NCBI RefSeq assembly: GCF_034931405.1
Contig: NZ_JAYGHA010000009.1
Coordinates: forward strand, 97,425-161,424
Origin: RDYJ01 sp034931405
GTDB taxonomy: Bacteria; Cyanobacteriota; Cyanobacteriia; Cyanobacteriales; Nostocaceae
Reading direction: 5' to 3'
DNA length: 64,000 bases
A program made the position numbers and the translations under genes. The notes under the pieces were generated by a model that did not search any database, was not told the origin of the DNA, and worked only from the letters and a program-made list of their open reading frames with translations. Shown in pieces: positions 26,933 through 35,127 of this stretch. Position 1 is the first letter of the stretch. Each line of letters begins with the position of its first letter.

Positions 26933-28993
26933 CTAATGACTAGTTTGAGTTAGTGTTTTTGGCTTGCGGTTAACTACTTGGTCGCGTAATCGTGGCTTAC
27001 CTGTGGAAATGGCATAATTGGTCACTAACAAGTTTAACCACAATCCTGGATAGCGGGTTTCTAGCCAAGTTTGGTTGGATTTGAGGAATTGGGGAAACCA
27101 TTTACCTAGTAAAGCACTGACTAAGGCATGACAACCAAAGTTGAAGTAATTACCTAACCACCTGACTAAATCCCTGAATCCAGCTAGTTGCCAAATCCAG
27201 ATTAATAAGGCGGGATTTTTTCTCGCTGCTTTGAGGGCTAATCGGTTAAAAGTTAACCAATCGCAGCGATCTTTAATGAAATTATCTGCTACTTCTGGAG
27301 GTTCGTCTGCTAATAAGCCAAAGAAGGTATTGAGCATGGCATTAACCCGTTGGGGTGGGATAAATTTCCCTGTGGGGATCATCATCCCTTTAGAAAATAG
27401 CCATGTCACGGAAACGTTACTTTGATAGGCACGAATTTTATTTAAGTGTTGGAAGCTCAACAGGTCGTGTTTCAGGGCAGTATTTAAGAGATTGGTTAAA
27501 CGTTCTAGGTTACGAACGAGAGAACCAAAACCAGTAAAAACAAGGGGAGATTGCAGAGAGGCAGCATCCCCAATGGTAATTAATCTATCAAAGGCAATGG
27601 TGCGATCGCTACTACTCACACTAAAATGTCCGGGAATATAGCCAAAGGTCGGTTTTTTCCACACCAGCTTGTCCATATCGCAGCGTCGATACTCTGGCAA
27701 AATTGTGAAAAAGTCTTCATACATCTCCAACAAAGAACCAGGATTTTTACTATTCACCTCATGGTAATGAAATAAATAAATTGTTAGTTCTTCCCCAACC
27801 CCAGGAAATAACTCCCAAATCAACTGTCTACCTCTAGAACTATCTCCGTGACTGTAGAGAACATCTCCATACTGAGTATCCCAAACACCAGGCGCAAACC
27901 CTTGATCAATTACTGCTCCCACCGTCGGACAAACACTATCAAAGGCTCTACCGCCATTTAATTGCCAAGCAATCGGAGAAGCAGTACCCATTGCATCTAT
28001 CAGTAATCTGCCACTGACTTGTTGCTCATTTTCAGTAGATAAACGCTTGACAGTAATAGTAACTTGTGTATTGCTTATATCTGCTTGGATAAACTCTGTC
28101 TCATCCCAGATATCACCACCAGCAGCTTTGAGTTTTTCTCCGCATAATTGCAATAATTTATCTGAATCTAAAGCGATATTTAGCACCGTTGGTGTGTGCA
28201 GAATTGGCGCTTTCAGGTAAGGGGGATTATTCGCATCAAAAAACTTATTAAAACCATCTTTATACTCTCTGGCAATAATGCTTTCTAACTCAGCAGATGT
28301 GAGTAAACCCAAATTTATCAAAATTTGAATTTCATCACGAGAAATATTCCATTCCCGGTTCATGCGTCCAAAGGGCAATCTTTCGACCAGCAGGACTTTA
28401 TAACCCAATTTGGCCATGACTGCGGCATGAATTGAGCCTAAAGCCCCACCAATGTAAATTAGGTCGTAGCTGTTGTTTGTTGTTTGTTCTCTGTGGGTTT
28501 CATAAAATACCACCTGACGGGGTTGCTGGGGATTTTTCACCCCTTCACGCCAACGTTGTTCCCACCAGTAAGCACGCTTGAGGTCATATTCCCCATTGGG
28601 CATTTTCTGAAAATACTTGACAGTTAGGGGATAATCAGCTTCTAGCTCTGCAAAAATTGATTTTTGAGCATCAATCTTTGGTGGTTCGGGATACTGATGA
28701 GGAAAGCGGTTGCGGATGCCTGTAGTTAGACGTTGTAGAATTTGACCCTCATTCGCAAAAGGTTTATTTCCCCACCGGAACACTTTCAGGTAAGTAGTAC
28801 GCTGTACAGACCACACAAATACAGAAAGGTCGTCTGGCAAACTTTCCTTGTCAGACACACCTGGATTTCTCAAACGAAACCCTGCTGCGGTCAGCAATTT
28901 TTCTCCATACCCAGGCTCAAAATCTCTTTGTAGCCAGTTGCACACAGCACCACTATCGGTCGTAGGAACTTCTAAGTAAAGAATCTCTTTCAT
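26933..28993 (-). CDS. CruA/CruP-type lycopene cyclase-like flavoprotein
   Basis: The 686-residue protein is the usual length for CruA/CruP. About 175 residues at the N-terminus precede a dinucleotide-binding fold, YDLIYIGGALGSIHAAVMAK, and then VERLPFGRMNREWNISRDE, which is characteristic of this family. A second FAD-contact region reads DRLITIGDAASLQSPLVFTG. CruA cyclises lycopene in green bacteria and some cyanobacteria; CruP is its paralogue with a protective role against oxidised carotenoids. I cannot tell the two apart here. It sits alone; the promoter is in the 161-bp gap before the 77-residue gene. Confidence 0.75.
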   Translation of the reverse strand: MKEILYLEVPTTDSGAVCNWLQRDFEPGYGEKLLTAAGFRLRNPGVSDKESLPDDLSVFVWSVQRTTYLKVFRWGNKPFANEGQILQRLTTGIRNRFPHQYPEPPKIDAQKSIFAELEADYPLTVKYFQKMPNGEYDLKRAYWWEQRWREGVKNPQQPRQVVFYETHREQTTNNSYDLIYIGGALGSIHAAVMAKLGYKVLLVERLPFGRMNREWNISRDEIQILINLGLLTSAELESIIAREYKDGFNKFFDANNPPYLKAPILHTPTVLNIALDSDKLLQLCGEKLKAAGGDIWDETEFIQADISNTQVTITVKRLSTENEQQVSGRLLIDAMGTASPIAWQLNGGRAFDSVCPTVGAVIDQGFAPGVWDTQYGDVLYSHGDSSRGRQLIWELFPGVGEELTIYLFHYHEVNSKNPGSLLEMYEDFFTILPEYRRCDMDKLVWKKPTFGYIPGHFSVSSSDRTIAFDRLITIGDAASLQSPLVFTGFGSLVRNLERLTNLLNTALKHDLLSFQHLNKIRAYQSNVSVTWLFSKGMMIPTGKFIPPQRVNAMLNTFFGLLADEPPEVADNFIKDRCDWLTFNRLALKAARKNPALLIWIWQLAGFRDLVRWLGNYFNFGCHALVSALLGKWFPQFLKSNQTWLETRYPGLWLNLLVTNYAISTGKPRLRDQVVNRKPKTLTQTSH

Positions 28994-29154
28994 ATTCTGC
29001 TGATATCTCCCGTTGATTTACTCACTAAGAATGATTTAAGCAAGGCGGAAAGTACGTTAGACTCCGCCCTATCAGTTGTTTGAAGATTTAATTAAGAAAT
29101 TTTAATAGTTGGTTAAATTTATTATTCATGTTGGAACTTTTGTGAACTTATGCC

Positions 29155-29388
29155 ATGAATTATCCTATCCCAGACAGTCCCCAAGAAATTGCTGAACTCC
29201 GACAACAGCCAGTTGATGAAGAACTGGTAGCTGCGGTGATTGCCGGTGTGGTTAAGCTTGTTCGCGCCCAAGGTCAATCTTTGGAAGATTTAACAGCCCA
29301 GGTGTTAGAGGATGATCCCATGTTAAATTTACAACAACGACGCTGGTTGAGTCAGGTGGTTGCCCAAGCGTGGGAAAGTTTCCCATAA
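29155..29388 (+). CDS. Small conserved hypothetical protein
   Basis: The 77-residue acidic protein is largely helical: NYPIPDSPQEIAELRQQPVD at the N-terminus and LEDDPMLNLQQRRWLSQVV near the C-terminus. Codon use and length fit a true gene. I think it is a cyanobacterial family without assigned function. It diverges from the CruA/CruP-type gene. Confidence 0.7.
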   Translation: MNYPIPDSPQEIAELRQQPVDEELVAAVIAGVVKLVRAQGQSLEDLTAQVLEDDPMLNLQQRRWLSQVVAQAWESFP

Positions 29389-29452
29389 TCCTTTGAGGGC
29401 AGGAGGGAATTGTCAATAATTTAACGAGTTTTGGTGATTTCAGCTAGGGTGC

Positions 29453-29481
29453 TTGACAGTGTTCCGATTTTCGGGTATGCT
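29453..29481 (+). promoter_or_regulatory. Consensus sigma-70 promoter ahead of the Rpn gene
   Basis: TTGACA at 29453-29458 and TATGCT at 29476-29481 are separated by exactly 17 bp. Transcription would begin near 29488 and reach the nuclease gene at 29725 after a leader of about 235 bases. The leader holds a questionable ORF only. Confidence 0.6.
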
Positions 29482-29724
29482 AATGCTATTAGTGGGAAAG
29501 TGTGCGCCCATATATATAAGGTTTTCATTTATCAAGATCATAATTTCCCAAATAAATCTCAGAAGCAGGGAAATAAGAAAATAAAATTTGTCCTCATAAC
29601 CAAAATACCAAGAGGTTATCTTGTATCTCAAGATGAAGATGCAATCATAGTGGATGTAGAACTGGGAAACATGGTTAAAATCACCAGACAAACAAGTAAT
29701 TAAGAAATTTAAATATCAGGAATA

Positions 29725-30585
29725 ATGCACACAGACACGATATTTTACCAAATTTTCCTTACTTTCCACACTCTATTATTTGAAATCCTGGGTGAACCTA
29801 CAGAAAACGCCAGAGATTATAAGTTTACATCTGTGGAAGTGAAGGAAAAAGCATTTCGATTTGATGGAATTTTTATAGCAGATAGTGTAGAAAAACCCAT
29901 TTATTTTGTAGAAGTGCAATTTCAACCAAAACCAGATTTTTACTGGGAATTAATCGCAGAAATCAACATTTATCTCAATCAATTTAAACCTGTACAAGAT
30001 TGGCAAGGGGTAGCTTTATTTGCGAAACGGAGTTTAGATGTAGGAGAATTGACTGCTTATCAACAGGAATTGATTAATAGTGGGAGAATTAAACGAATTT
30101 ATTTAGATGAATTACCACCGGGTTCAATTGGTATGGGGTTAATTGAGTTGATTGTCAGTAAGGAAGCACAAGCACCGGAATTAGTTAAAACCCTCATGGC
30201 AAGAACTAAAACAGAAGTTGAGAATGACAGAGAAAAACAAGGTATTATAGAATTGTTGGAGACTGTTTTATTGTCCAAGTTTTCACAATTAAGCCGTCAG
30301 GAGATAGAAGCAATGTTTTTAGTGAGTGATATTAAGCAAACAAGGGTATATCAAGAAGCAAAGCAGGAAGGTAGACAGGAAGGTAGAGAAGAAGGTAGGC
30401 AGAATGGTGAGATGATTTTATTGATACGTCAGTTATCGAAAAGATTTGGAAAATTGAAAGATATTTACATCGAAAATATCAACAGTCTGAACATAGAACA
30501 ATTGGAAAAGCTAGGAGAAGCATTATTAGATTTTACAGATATTAAGGATTTGGAAACATGGTTAAAATCTGAGATAGACAAGTAG
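29725..30585 (+). CDS. Rpn/PDDEXK family putative transposase-nuclease with DUF4351
   Basis: The 286-residue protein starts with a PD-(D/E)XK-like domain: FRFDGIFIAD provides the Asp and FVEVQFQ the ExQ variant of ExK. A highly charged EGRQEGREEGRQNG stretch (about 212-228) follows, then a C-terminal DUF4351-like helix (ILLIRQLSKRFGKL...LEKLGEALLDF). The family (DUF2887/Rpn) is related to recombination-promoting nucleases RpnA-E and is abundant in cyanobacteria. Its cellular role is unclear. It opens the accessory zone of toxin-antitoxin genes. Confidence 0.85.
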   Translation: MHTDTIFYQIFLTFHTLLFEILGEPTENARDYKFTSVEVKEKAFRFDGIFIADSVEKPIYFVEVQFQPKPDFYWELIAEINIYLNQFKPVQDWQGVALFAKRSLDVGELTAYQQELINSGRIKRIYLDELPPGSIGMGLIELIVSKEAQAPELVKTLMARTKTEVENDREKQGIIELLETVLLSKFSQLSRQEIEAMFLVSDIKQTRVYQEAKQEGRQEGREEGRQNGEMILLIRQLSKRFGKLKDIYIENINSLNIEQLEKLGEALLDFTDIKDLETWLKSEIDK

Positions 30586-30734
30586 TTTGAGTGAATGGTT
30601 TATTTAATTGTCAGAATCAGGATATCCAGGATTTAAGGATTTACAGGATGTGAATTTTTGTGTTGATTACATGATTTAACCTGTATATATTATCAAAACC
30701 AGTCCACAAGAGAAAGTCCTGAAACTCTGGAAAA

Positions 30735-31085
30735 TTAATTAACATTATGAGTAACAAGAGTTGCTTGAAGTGCTACAGCTATTCCTGCAATTAAAACATC
30801 TATTGAACCGATGGGAGTTCCTTTTTGTTCTAAATCAGCGCGAATTGTCGCAGCAGAAAAAGCAGCATCTTTATCAAAAGAAACTAAGTTAACTCGGTTT
30901 AAAATTTGTTGTAGTTGTTGAGTTCGTTTTGCTGGTGAAATAGACTTAGCAATTCCCACTTGTAATTCAAAGAGAACAATTGTAGGAATAATAATTTCCT
31001 GAGCAGGTATTTTAGCAAAGTTTTGAGCAACTTGTCCTTGACCTTTAAAATAATAAATCAGGGTGTTGGTATCCAAAACATACAT
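30735..31085 (-). CDS. VapC-type PIN toxin, cut short by a nonsense codon
   Basis: The 116-residue product has the PIN pattern: LDTNTLIYYFKG (first Asp), LFELQVGIA (Glu) and GSIDVLIAGIA (Asp). PIN toxins cleave RNA, mostly tRNA or rRNA. The frame stops at TAA (30735-30737) after THNVN, but in the same frame FSRVSGLSLVDWF and a TGA (30693-30695) follow, the usual VapC C-terminus. A single base change GAA to TAA explains this. Three of the acidic residues remain; loss of the last strand probably weakens or kills the toxin. It directly follows its antitoxin gene. Confidence 0.88.
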   Translation of the reverse strand: MYVLDTNTLIYYFKGQGQVAQNFAKIPAQEIIIPTIVLFELQVGIAKSISPAKRTQQLQQILNRVNLVSFDKDAAFSAATIRADLEQKGTPIGSIDVLIAGIAVALQATLVTHNVN

Positions 31086-31334
31086 TTAGAGACTCTCCCG
31101 CAAAATATCTTCTCCTGCTTCATTTCTAATTTCTTCTAAACTAGGAAAGTCGTCTTTCCAACTTCCCGCAAGTGAATAAACCAGTTCTTTCCAAGAAAGA
31201 TTTGCAGAATCATTGATAATTTGGTTAGTGTTTAAGTGTTTACTATGAATAAATTCAGCAAAATTCAGAATTTCTTGAGCTTGATTTTGGGGAAGAGTTT
31301 TCACAAGTGTGTAAATTTGTTCAGCAATGGTCAT
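31086..31334 (-). CDS. DUF2281-type antitoxin (VapB role)
   Basis: The 82-residue protein starts MTIAEQIYTLVKTLPQNQAQ and continues LNFAEFIHSK, the DUF2281 pattern of antitoxins paired with PIN toxins. The C-terminal part WKDDFPSLEEIRNEAGEDIL would wrap the toxin. Its stop codon directly precedes the toxin ATG, typical of translationally coupled pairs. Antitoxins of this kind usually repress their own promoter. Confidence 0.82.
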   Translation of the reverse strand: MTIAEQIYTLVKTLPQNQAQEILNFAEFIHSKHLNTNQIINDSANLSWKELVYSLAGSWKDDFPSLEEIRNEAGEDILRESL

Positions 31335-31486
31335 AATTAATAAGGATTTTCAGGATGTGGATTTTTGTGTTTAGTACATGATTTAACTTGTATTGTACTA
31401 CAGATTTTTATTTGTCAGAATCACGATGTCCAGGATTTGAGGATTTACAGAATGTGGTTTTAAAGTATGATGATAAATTATGATTC

Positions 31487-31900
31487 CTAAATAAAATCTG
31501 CTAAACAGCTACCTAATTTTAAATTTTCTATATTTTCAAAATCACTATCATAGGTAAATAAAATTAAATCATGTTGAATTGCTGTAGATGCAATCCAAAT
31601 ATCATTAGTAGGTATAGGGTTTCCTTTTTTTCTCAATTGAGAATAAATGAGAGCATAATATTCTGATGTTTTTTCATCTACCGGAAATATTTTGACTCTA
31701 GGAGATTGCATAAATTTATCTAATTCATAACGATTAATTTCTGGTTTATTTCCTAATGCAAAACCTCCTAGTAATTCTCCAAGGATGATAGAATTGATGG
31801 CAATAATATCTACATTTGCAATTATTGTAACTGCTTCATTTTGATTACGTTTAAAAGCAGTATAAGCATTAGTATCTAGTAAGATTGATTTTATTGCCAT
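31487..31900 (-). CDS. PIN-domain toxin (VapC family)
   Basis: The 137-residue protein carries LLDTNAYTAF (Asp), ILGELLGGFA (Glu) and PTNDIWIAS (Asp), then TYDSDFENI, giving all four acidic positions of the PIN ribonuclease fold. It begins 10 bp inside the preceding antitoxin gene, so the pair is coupled. Expected activity is Mg-dependent cleavage of RNA. Confidence 0.9.
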   Translation of the reverse strand: MAIKSILLDTNAYTAFKRNQNEAVTIIANVDIIAINSIILGELLGGFALGNKPEINRYELDKFMQSPRVKIFPVDEKTSEYYALIYSQLRKKGNPIPTNDIWIASTAIQHDLILFTYDSDFENIENLKLGSCLADFI

Positions 31901-32160
31901 AACTTTTGATCAATTTCATTAAATTGTTGAGTATTAAGTAAAAATTCAGTTTCATCTTCTTTTGTCCATGTTCCACCAAGATAATCTAAATCATGGTAAG
32001 GATAGGAATTAGAAAGATGTTTTTCTGAAGTTTCCAATATTTCTGAATGTTTCATATTATTTATTTTACCACTAAATTCTTTTATCCATTGATAAAGGTT
32101 ATTTAGTTCTTGTTCTGGTATTTTGTCAATTTCTGCTTGAATCAGTTCTTTCATAGTCAT
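31891..32160 (-). CDS. Putative antitoxin of the second PIN pair
   Basis: The 89-residue protein overlaps the PIN toxin gene by 10 bp. The N-terminus MTMKELIQAEIDKIPEQELN resembles small helical antitoxins encoded next to PIN toxins, and the C-terminal half is acidic (LGGTWTKEDETEFLLNTQ). The antitoxin assignment rests mainly on position. Confidence 0.78.
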   Translation of the reverse strand: MTMKELIQAEIDKIPEQELNNLYQWIKEFSGKINNMKHSEILETSEKHLSNSYPYHDLDYLGGTWTKEDETEFLLNTQQFNEIDQKLWQ

Positions 32161-32310
32161 AGCTTTTACTCCTGATGGGAATTGATTATATTATTATATC
32201 GTAACAAGTAATTTGTCTGATAGCGAAGCGTGGCATAGCCATATCAGGATGTCCAGGATTTGAGGATTTACAGGATGTGGATTTGCAATATTGTATGATA
32301 TCTCTATAAA

Positions 32311-32757
32311 TCAGATTAACAAGGTATTTGGATGTACCGGAGTAATTTTATTCCCATAGCGTTTAAAGTCACTAATATTAAAAGTGAGAATGTGAGTTAT
32401 TTTATGAGCAAGCATAACTGCTACTAATCTTGCATCATGAACATTGACACCCATCACACCATACTCAATTACAATCTGTTTCCAATGCTGGTAAATTTCT
32501 GGTATATCTGGTAATACGGGAAAGAGGTTTTCTAATTTTTGTAGTTCTGCTTCTGCTTCAATTATACTCATTCCCAAACCATTTCTTTCTATAGGACGGG
32601 TAGCACTACGCCAAAATTCTACTAAATTTTGATGTGTTAAATAACAATTTTCTTTTTGTCTTCGTAGTCTAGCGAGTGCATTTAAAGATTCTGCACACAT
32701 TGGATGATTCGGTTGTGCTATTCTCAAAATAATATTTGTGTCAATTAAATATGTCAC
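32311..32757 (-). CDS. PIN-domain toxin (VapC family), third pair
   Basis: The 148-residue protein has YLIDTNIILRI (Asp), HQNLVEFWR (Glu), VNVHDARLVA (Asp) and TFNISDFKRYG (Asp/Asn). This subgroup, with the NVHDA motif, is frequent in cyanobacteria. Its ATG overlaps the stop codon of the upstream gene by one base, so the two are coupled. Confidence 0.9.
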   Translation of the reverse strand: MTYLIDTNIILRIAQPNHPMCAESLNALARLRRQKENCYLTHQNLVEFWRSATRPIERNGLGMSIIEAEAELQKLENLFPVLPDIPEIYQHWKQIVIEYGVMGVNVHDARLVAVMLAHKITHILTFNISDFKRYGNKITPVHPNTLLI

Positions 32758-33065
32758 TAAATTTCCTCGTCTTCATAAATACCTCCTCGACTGACAGCAT
32801 AATCTGATAAAAGTGGTATATTTGGATTATGGCTAGAACTCCATTGATTTAGTGCTTGAATCCATTCTTCATCGGAGACTTTTTGATAAAATGGAAGTTC
32901 TGTAGTTTTAACTAATTGTTCTAGCATTGCATCAAGATGAGGTTTAACTGCTTCTGCTGGAAGTTGGGTAATTTTTGCTAATGTCTCAGTAATTTTTTGC
33001 AATTCTTGAGAATGAGATTGTTGCCATGTTTGTAGGATCATAGTTTTGATAATGTGATTTTTCAC
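32757..33065 (-). CDS. Putative antitoxin of the third PIN pair
   Basis: The protein has up to 102 residues, mostly helical, with PFYQKVSDEEWIQALNQWSS and LSDYAVSRGGIYEDEEI at the acidic end. The start is either GTG at 33063-33065 or ATG at 33039-33041; neither has a clear ribosome binding site. The antitoxin role is inferred from its position directly ahead of the PIN gene. Confidence 0.72.
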   Translation of the reverse strand: MKNHIIKTMILQTWQQSHSQELQKITETLAKITQLPAEAVKPHLDAMLEQLVKTTELPFYQKVSDEEWIQALNQWSSSHNPNIPLLSDYAVSRGGIYEDEEI

Positions 33066-33146
33066 AGATTTTATTTTAGCACAACGCCCTGCGGGAAGTC
33101 AAAAGTCAAACATAATTGATGTATTATTCATTAAAGGTTTTAACTT

Positions 33147-33487
33147 TTGATGATCATGAATTATGCACCAATAAATGAAAGAACTTTTGAATTTGCTGTC
33201 AGAATTACAAAGTTATGTTCTTATCTGGATAAACAACCAGGACACCCTTCGGGAAGTCAAAAGTCAAAAGTCAAAAGTCAAAATTTCAAGATTTTTAAGG
33301 ATTTTGTTAGTAAACAATCAATAGCACTCAAGGAAGCAAGAGAAACAAAGTATTGGTTAAAGTTGTTAGTGAAATCGGAAATTGTCCCTAGTGAAAAATA
33401 GCAGATATGGTTGATGAATGTGAACAGTTGATGAGAATTATTGCTAAGTCAATTGTCACAACTAAAGGAAAGATGAAAAACAATTAA
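33147..33487 (+). pseudogene. Broken four-helix-bundle (23S rRNA intervening-sequence type) protein gene
   Basis: The start NERTFEFAVRITKLCSYLDKQPG and later DFVSKQSIALKEARETKYWL match four helix bundle proteins of the S23/IVP family. The segment between them is replaced by (GTCAAAA)n repeat-derived codons at about 33239-33290, and a one-base frameshift after IVPSEK puts the tail ADMVDECEQLMRIIAKS in another frame, ending at TAA 33485-33487. So the gene lost its second helix to a repeat and is also frameshifted. Confidence 0.8.
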
Positions 33488-33547
33488 TTTCTTGTTTTTG
33501 ACTTTTGACTTTTGACTTTTGACTTTTGACTTCCCGAAGGGTGTCCT
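33239..33547. repeat. Inverted pair of heptamer repeat cassettes
   Basis: The left unit GGACACCCTTCGGGAAGTC plus (AAAAGTC)n lies at about 33240-33284, the right unit (TTTTGAC)n plus TTCCCGAAGGGTGTCC at about 33496-33546. They are inverse copies bracketing the 3' part of the broken four-helix gene. A third copy lies at about 35440-35483. Confidence 0.8.
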
Positions 33548-33711
33548 GATTCAGACAATTGAGAATTTCAGATACCCGACAACTTTTAACAATCTTCTCA
33601 TTTATCACATTAACTATCGCAGAAGTCGGGGATATTTAAATGCAAACTAACATCCTGTAAATCCTTAAATCCTGGATATCCTGATTCAGACTTAATATTT
33701 TTCTGTTACCT

Positions 33712-35127
33712 TTAAATGTTACACTTTACAAGTCTCGACGCGAGAAAACGTTGTTGAGCAGCTCGTCGTGGAGGAGTATCATGATTGCAGTTAGGGAGGT
33801 GGCCTTCTGGTGCTTTTACATCAAAAGTTAGATATTCGTACTCCCACCAGCCACCGTCACTGAACCATCCTACCTTTTCCCCGAACTTATCCATAATTTC
33901 TCTGTTATGTTCTCTCGTTCCACCTAAACCTTGATAAATGCGTTTTTGTACAGAAAACCCAAATTTACCATCACTGTATTTTACCCACAACTGGTCAATA
34001 GTGCGAAGGTCTTCACAGGGAAAATTATCAATACTGTTAACATCTAACCAACCTTCTTTTTCCCGTTTTGCAACTGCTAACATTACTCGTCTTGTTTCCT
34101 CATCTGCTTCCTTCCATTTCCCTTGTGCGAGTAACTCACGCAATTTCCCATAGTCCATTCCACAGGATGATTTTAATTGTACCTCCTGGTTTATTCGTGG
34201 TGTGTGTAGAGACGTTCCATGGAACGTCTCTACATTATTAATAGGTTGTTGAATATTAAAATTAACAAGTGGTGGTGTGGGAATATTCACAATAGGTTTA
34301 ACCACTAAACCCAATATTTCCCGAAACTCCCGCACAGTTTGGGGACGGTTTACAGGTTCTAACTCCATGCCTTTGAGAATAGCAGCATTTACCTTGTCGC
34401 TAATCTGTTGATTAAATTTTTGCGGTGGTGATAACTTGACATCTTCCTCAGCGCGATAATTAGCAGGAATGGGAACTCTATTCGTTAATAAACTATATAA
34501 TGTCGCTGCTAAAGCATAAACATCTGTATAATAACCAAAATCTCCACGCCGTTCATATTGTTCTATGGGTGCATAACCTTCCGTTTTCGTCGCTGTCATG
34601 CTTCTGATTTTACCAGGTTGAAATTCCCGCGCTAACCCAAAATCAATTAATACTGCTTCATTGCTTTCCCGTCGCAACAAAATATTATTGGGTTTCACAT
34701 CTCGGTGTAAAAGTTTCCGTTCATGAACACATTCTAAAGCTTGTCCGATTTGGTCAATGTAGCGCAAAGCTTCGGTTTCTGACAAGTAACCATTTTCAGC
34801 AGTGTAGTTTTCCACATAAGCTGCTAAATCATCACCGTCAATGTGTTCCATGACAATAGCCCAAAGTCCATCTTCGGGAAAATTGTCGTAAACTTGGACA
34901 ATATGGGGATGATAGCATTTTGATAAATCTAAGGCTTCTTTTCTAAACCTCTTTTGTATTTCCGCAAAGTCTGGTTTTTCTCGTTGTTCCCGGTTGAGGG
35001 TTTTAATCACAACCAACCTGTTTTCTTCTGTATCTTCTGCGAGATAGGTTTCACCAAAGCCACCGCCACCGATCGCTCTTTTAATGATATACTGTCCGTT
35101 CTGTAGTGGGGTGTTAGGTGTCCACAT
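33712..35127 (-). CDS. Serine/threonine protein kinase fused to a GUN4 domain
   Basis: Residues about 13-285 form a Hanks-type kinase: IGGGGFGETYLAE (P-loop), VIKTL (Lys), HRDVKPNNILL (catalytic loop), LIDFGLA (Mg site). After a linker, residues about 325-465 are GUN4: DYGKLRELLAQGKWKEADEE, then EDLRTIDQLWVKYS, and FGFSVQKRIYQGLGG. GUN4 domains bind chlorophyll precursors and, as separate proteins, activate Mg-chelatase, so the kinase may sense tetrapyrroles or use GUN4 as a stress sensor. A perfect palindrome encodes part of the linker (VETFHGTSLH). No transmembrane segment is seen. Confidence 0.92.
   Translation of the reverse strand: MWTPNTPLQNGQYIIKRAIGGGGFGETYLAEDTEENRLVVIKTLNREQREKPDFAEIQKRFRKEALDLSKCYHPHIVQVYDNFPEDGLWAIVMEHIDGDDLAAYVENYTAENGYLSETEALRYIDQIGQALECVHERKLLHRDVKPNNILLRRESNEAVLIDFGLAREFQPGKIRSMTATKTEGYAPIEQYERRGDFGYYTDVYALAATLYSLLTNRVPIPANYRAEEDVKLSPPQKFNQQISDKVNAAILKGMELEPVNRPQTVREFREILGLVVKPIVNIPTPPLVNFNIQQPINNVETFHGTSLHTPRINQEVQLKSSCGMDYGKLRELLAQGKWKEADEETRRVMLAVAKREKEGWLDVNSIDNFPCEDLRTIDQLWVKYSDGKFGFSVQKRIYQGLGGTREHNREIMDKFGEKVGWFSDGGWWEYEYLTFDVKAPEGHLPNCNHDTPPRRAAQQRFLASRLVKCNI

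Noticed and set aside
29431..29703. 90-residue frame upstream of the Rpn-type gene
   Set aside because: Its start lies upstream of the consensus promoter inside it, a shadow frame of similar length exists on the other strand, and no family is recognisable.
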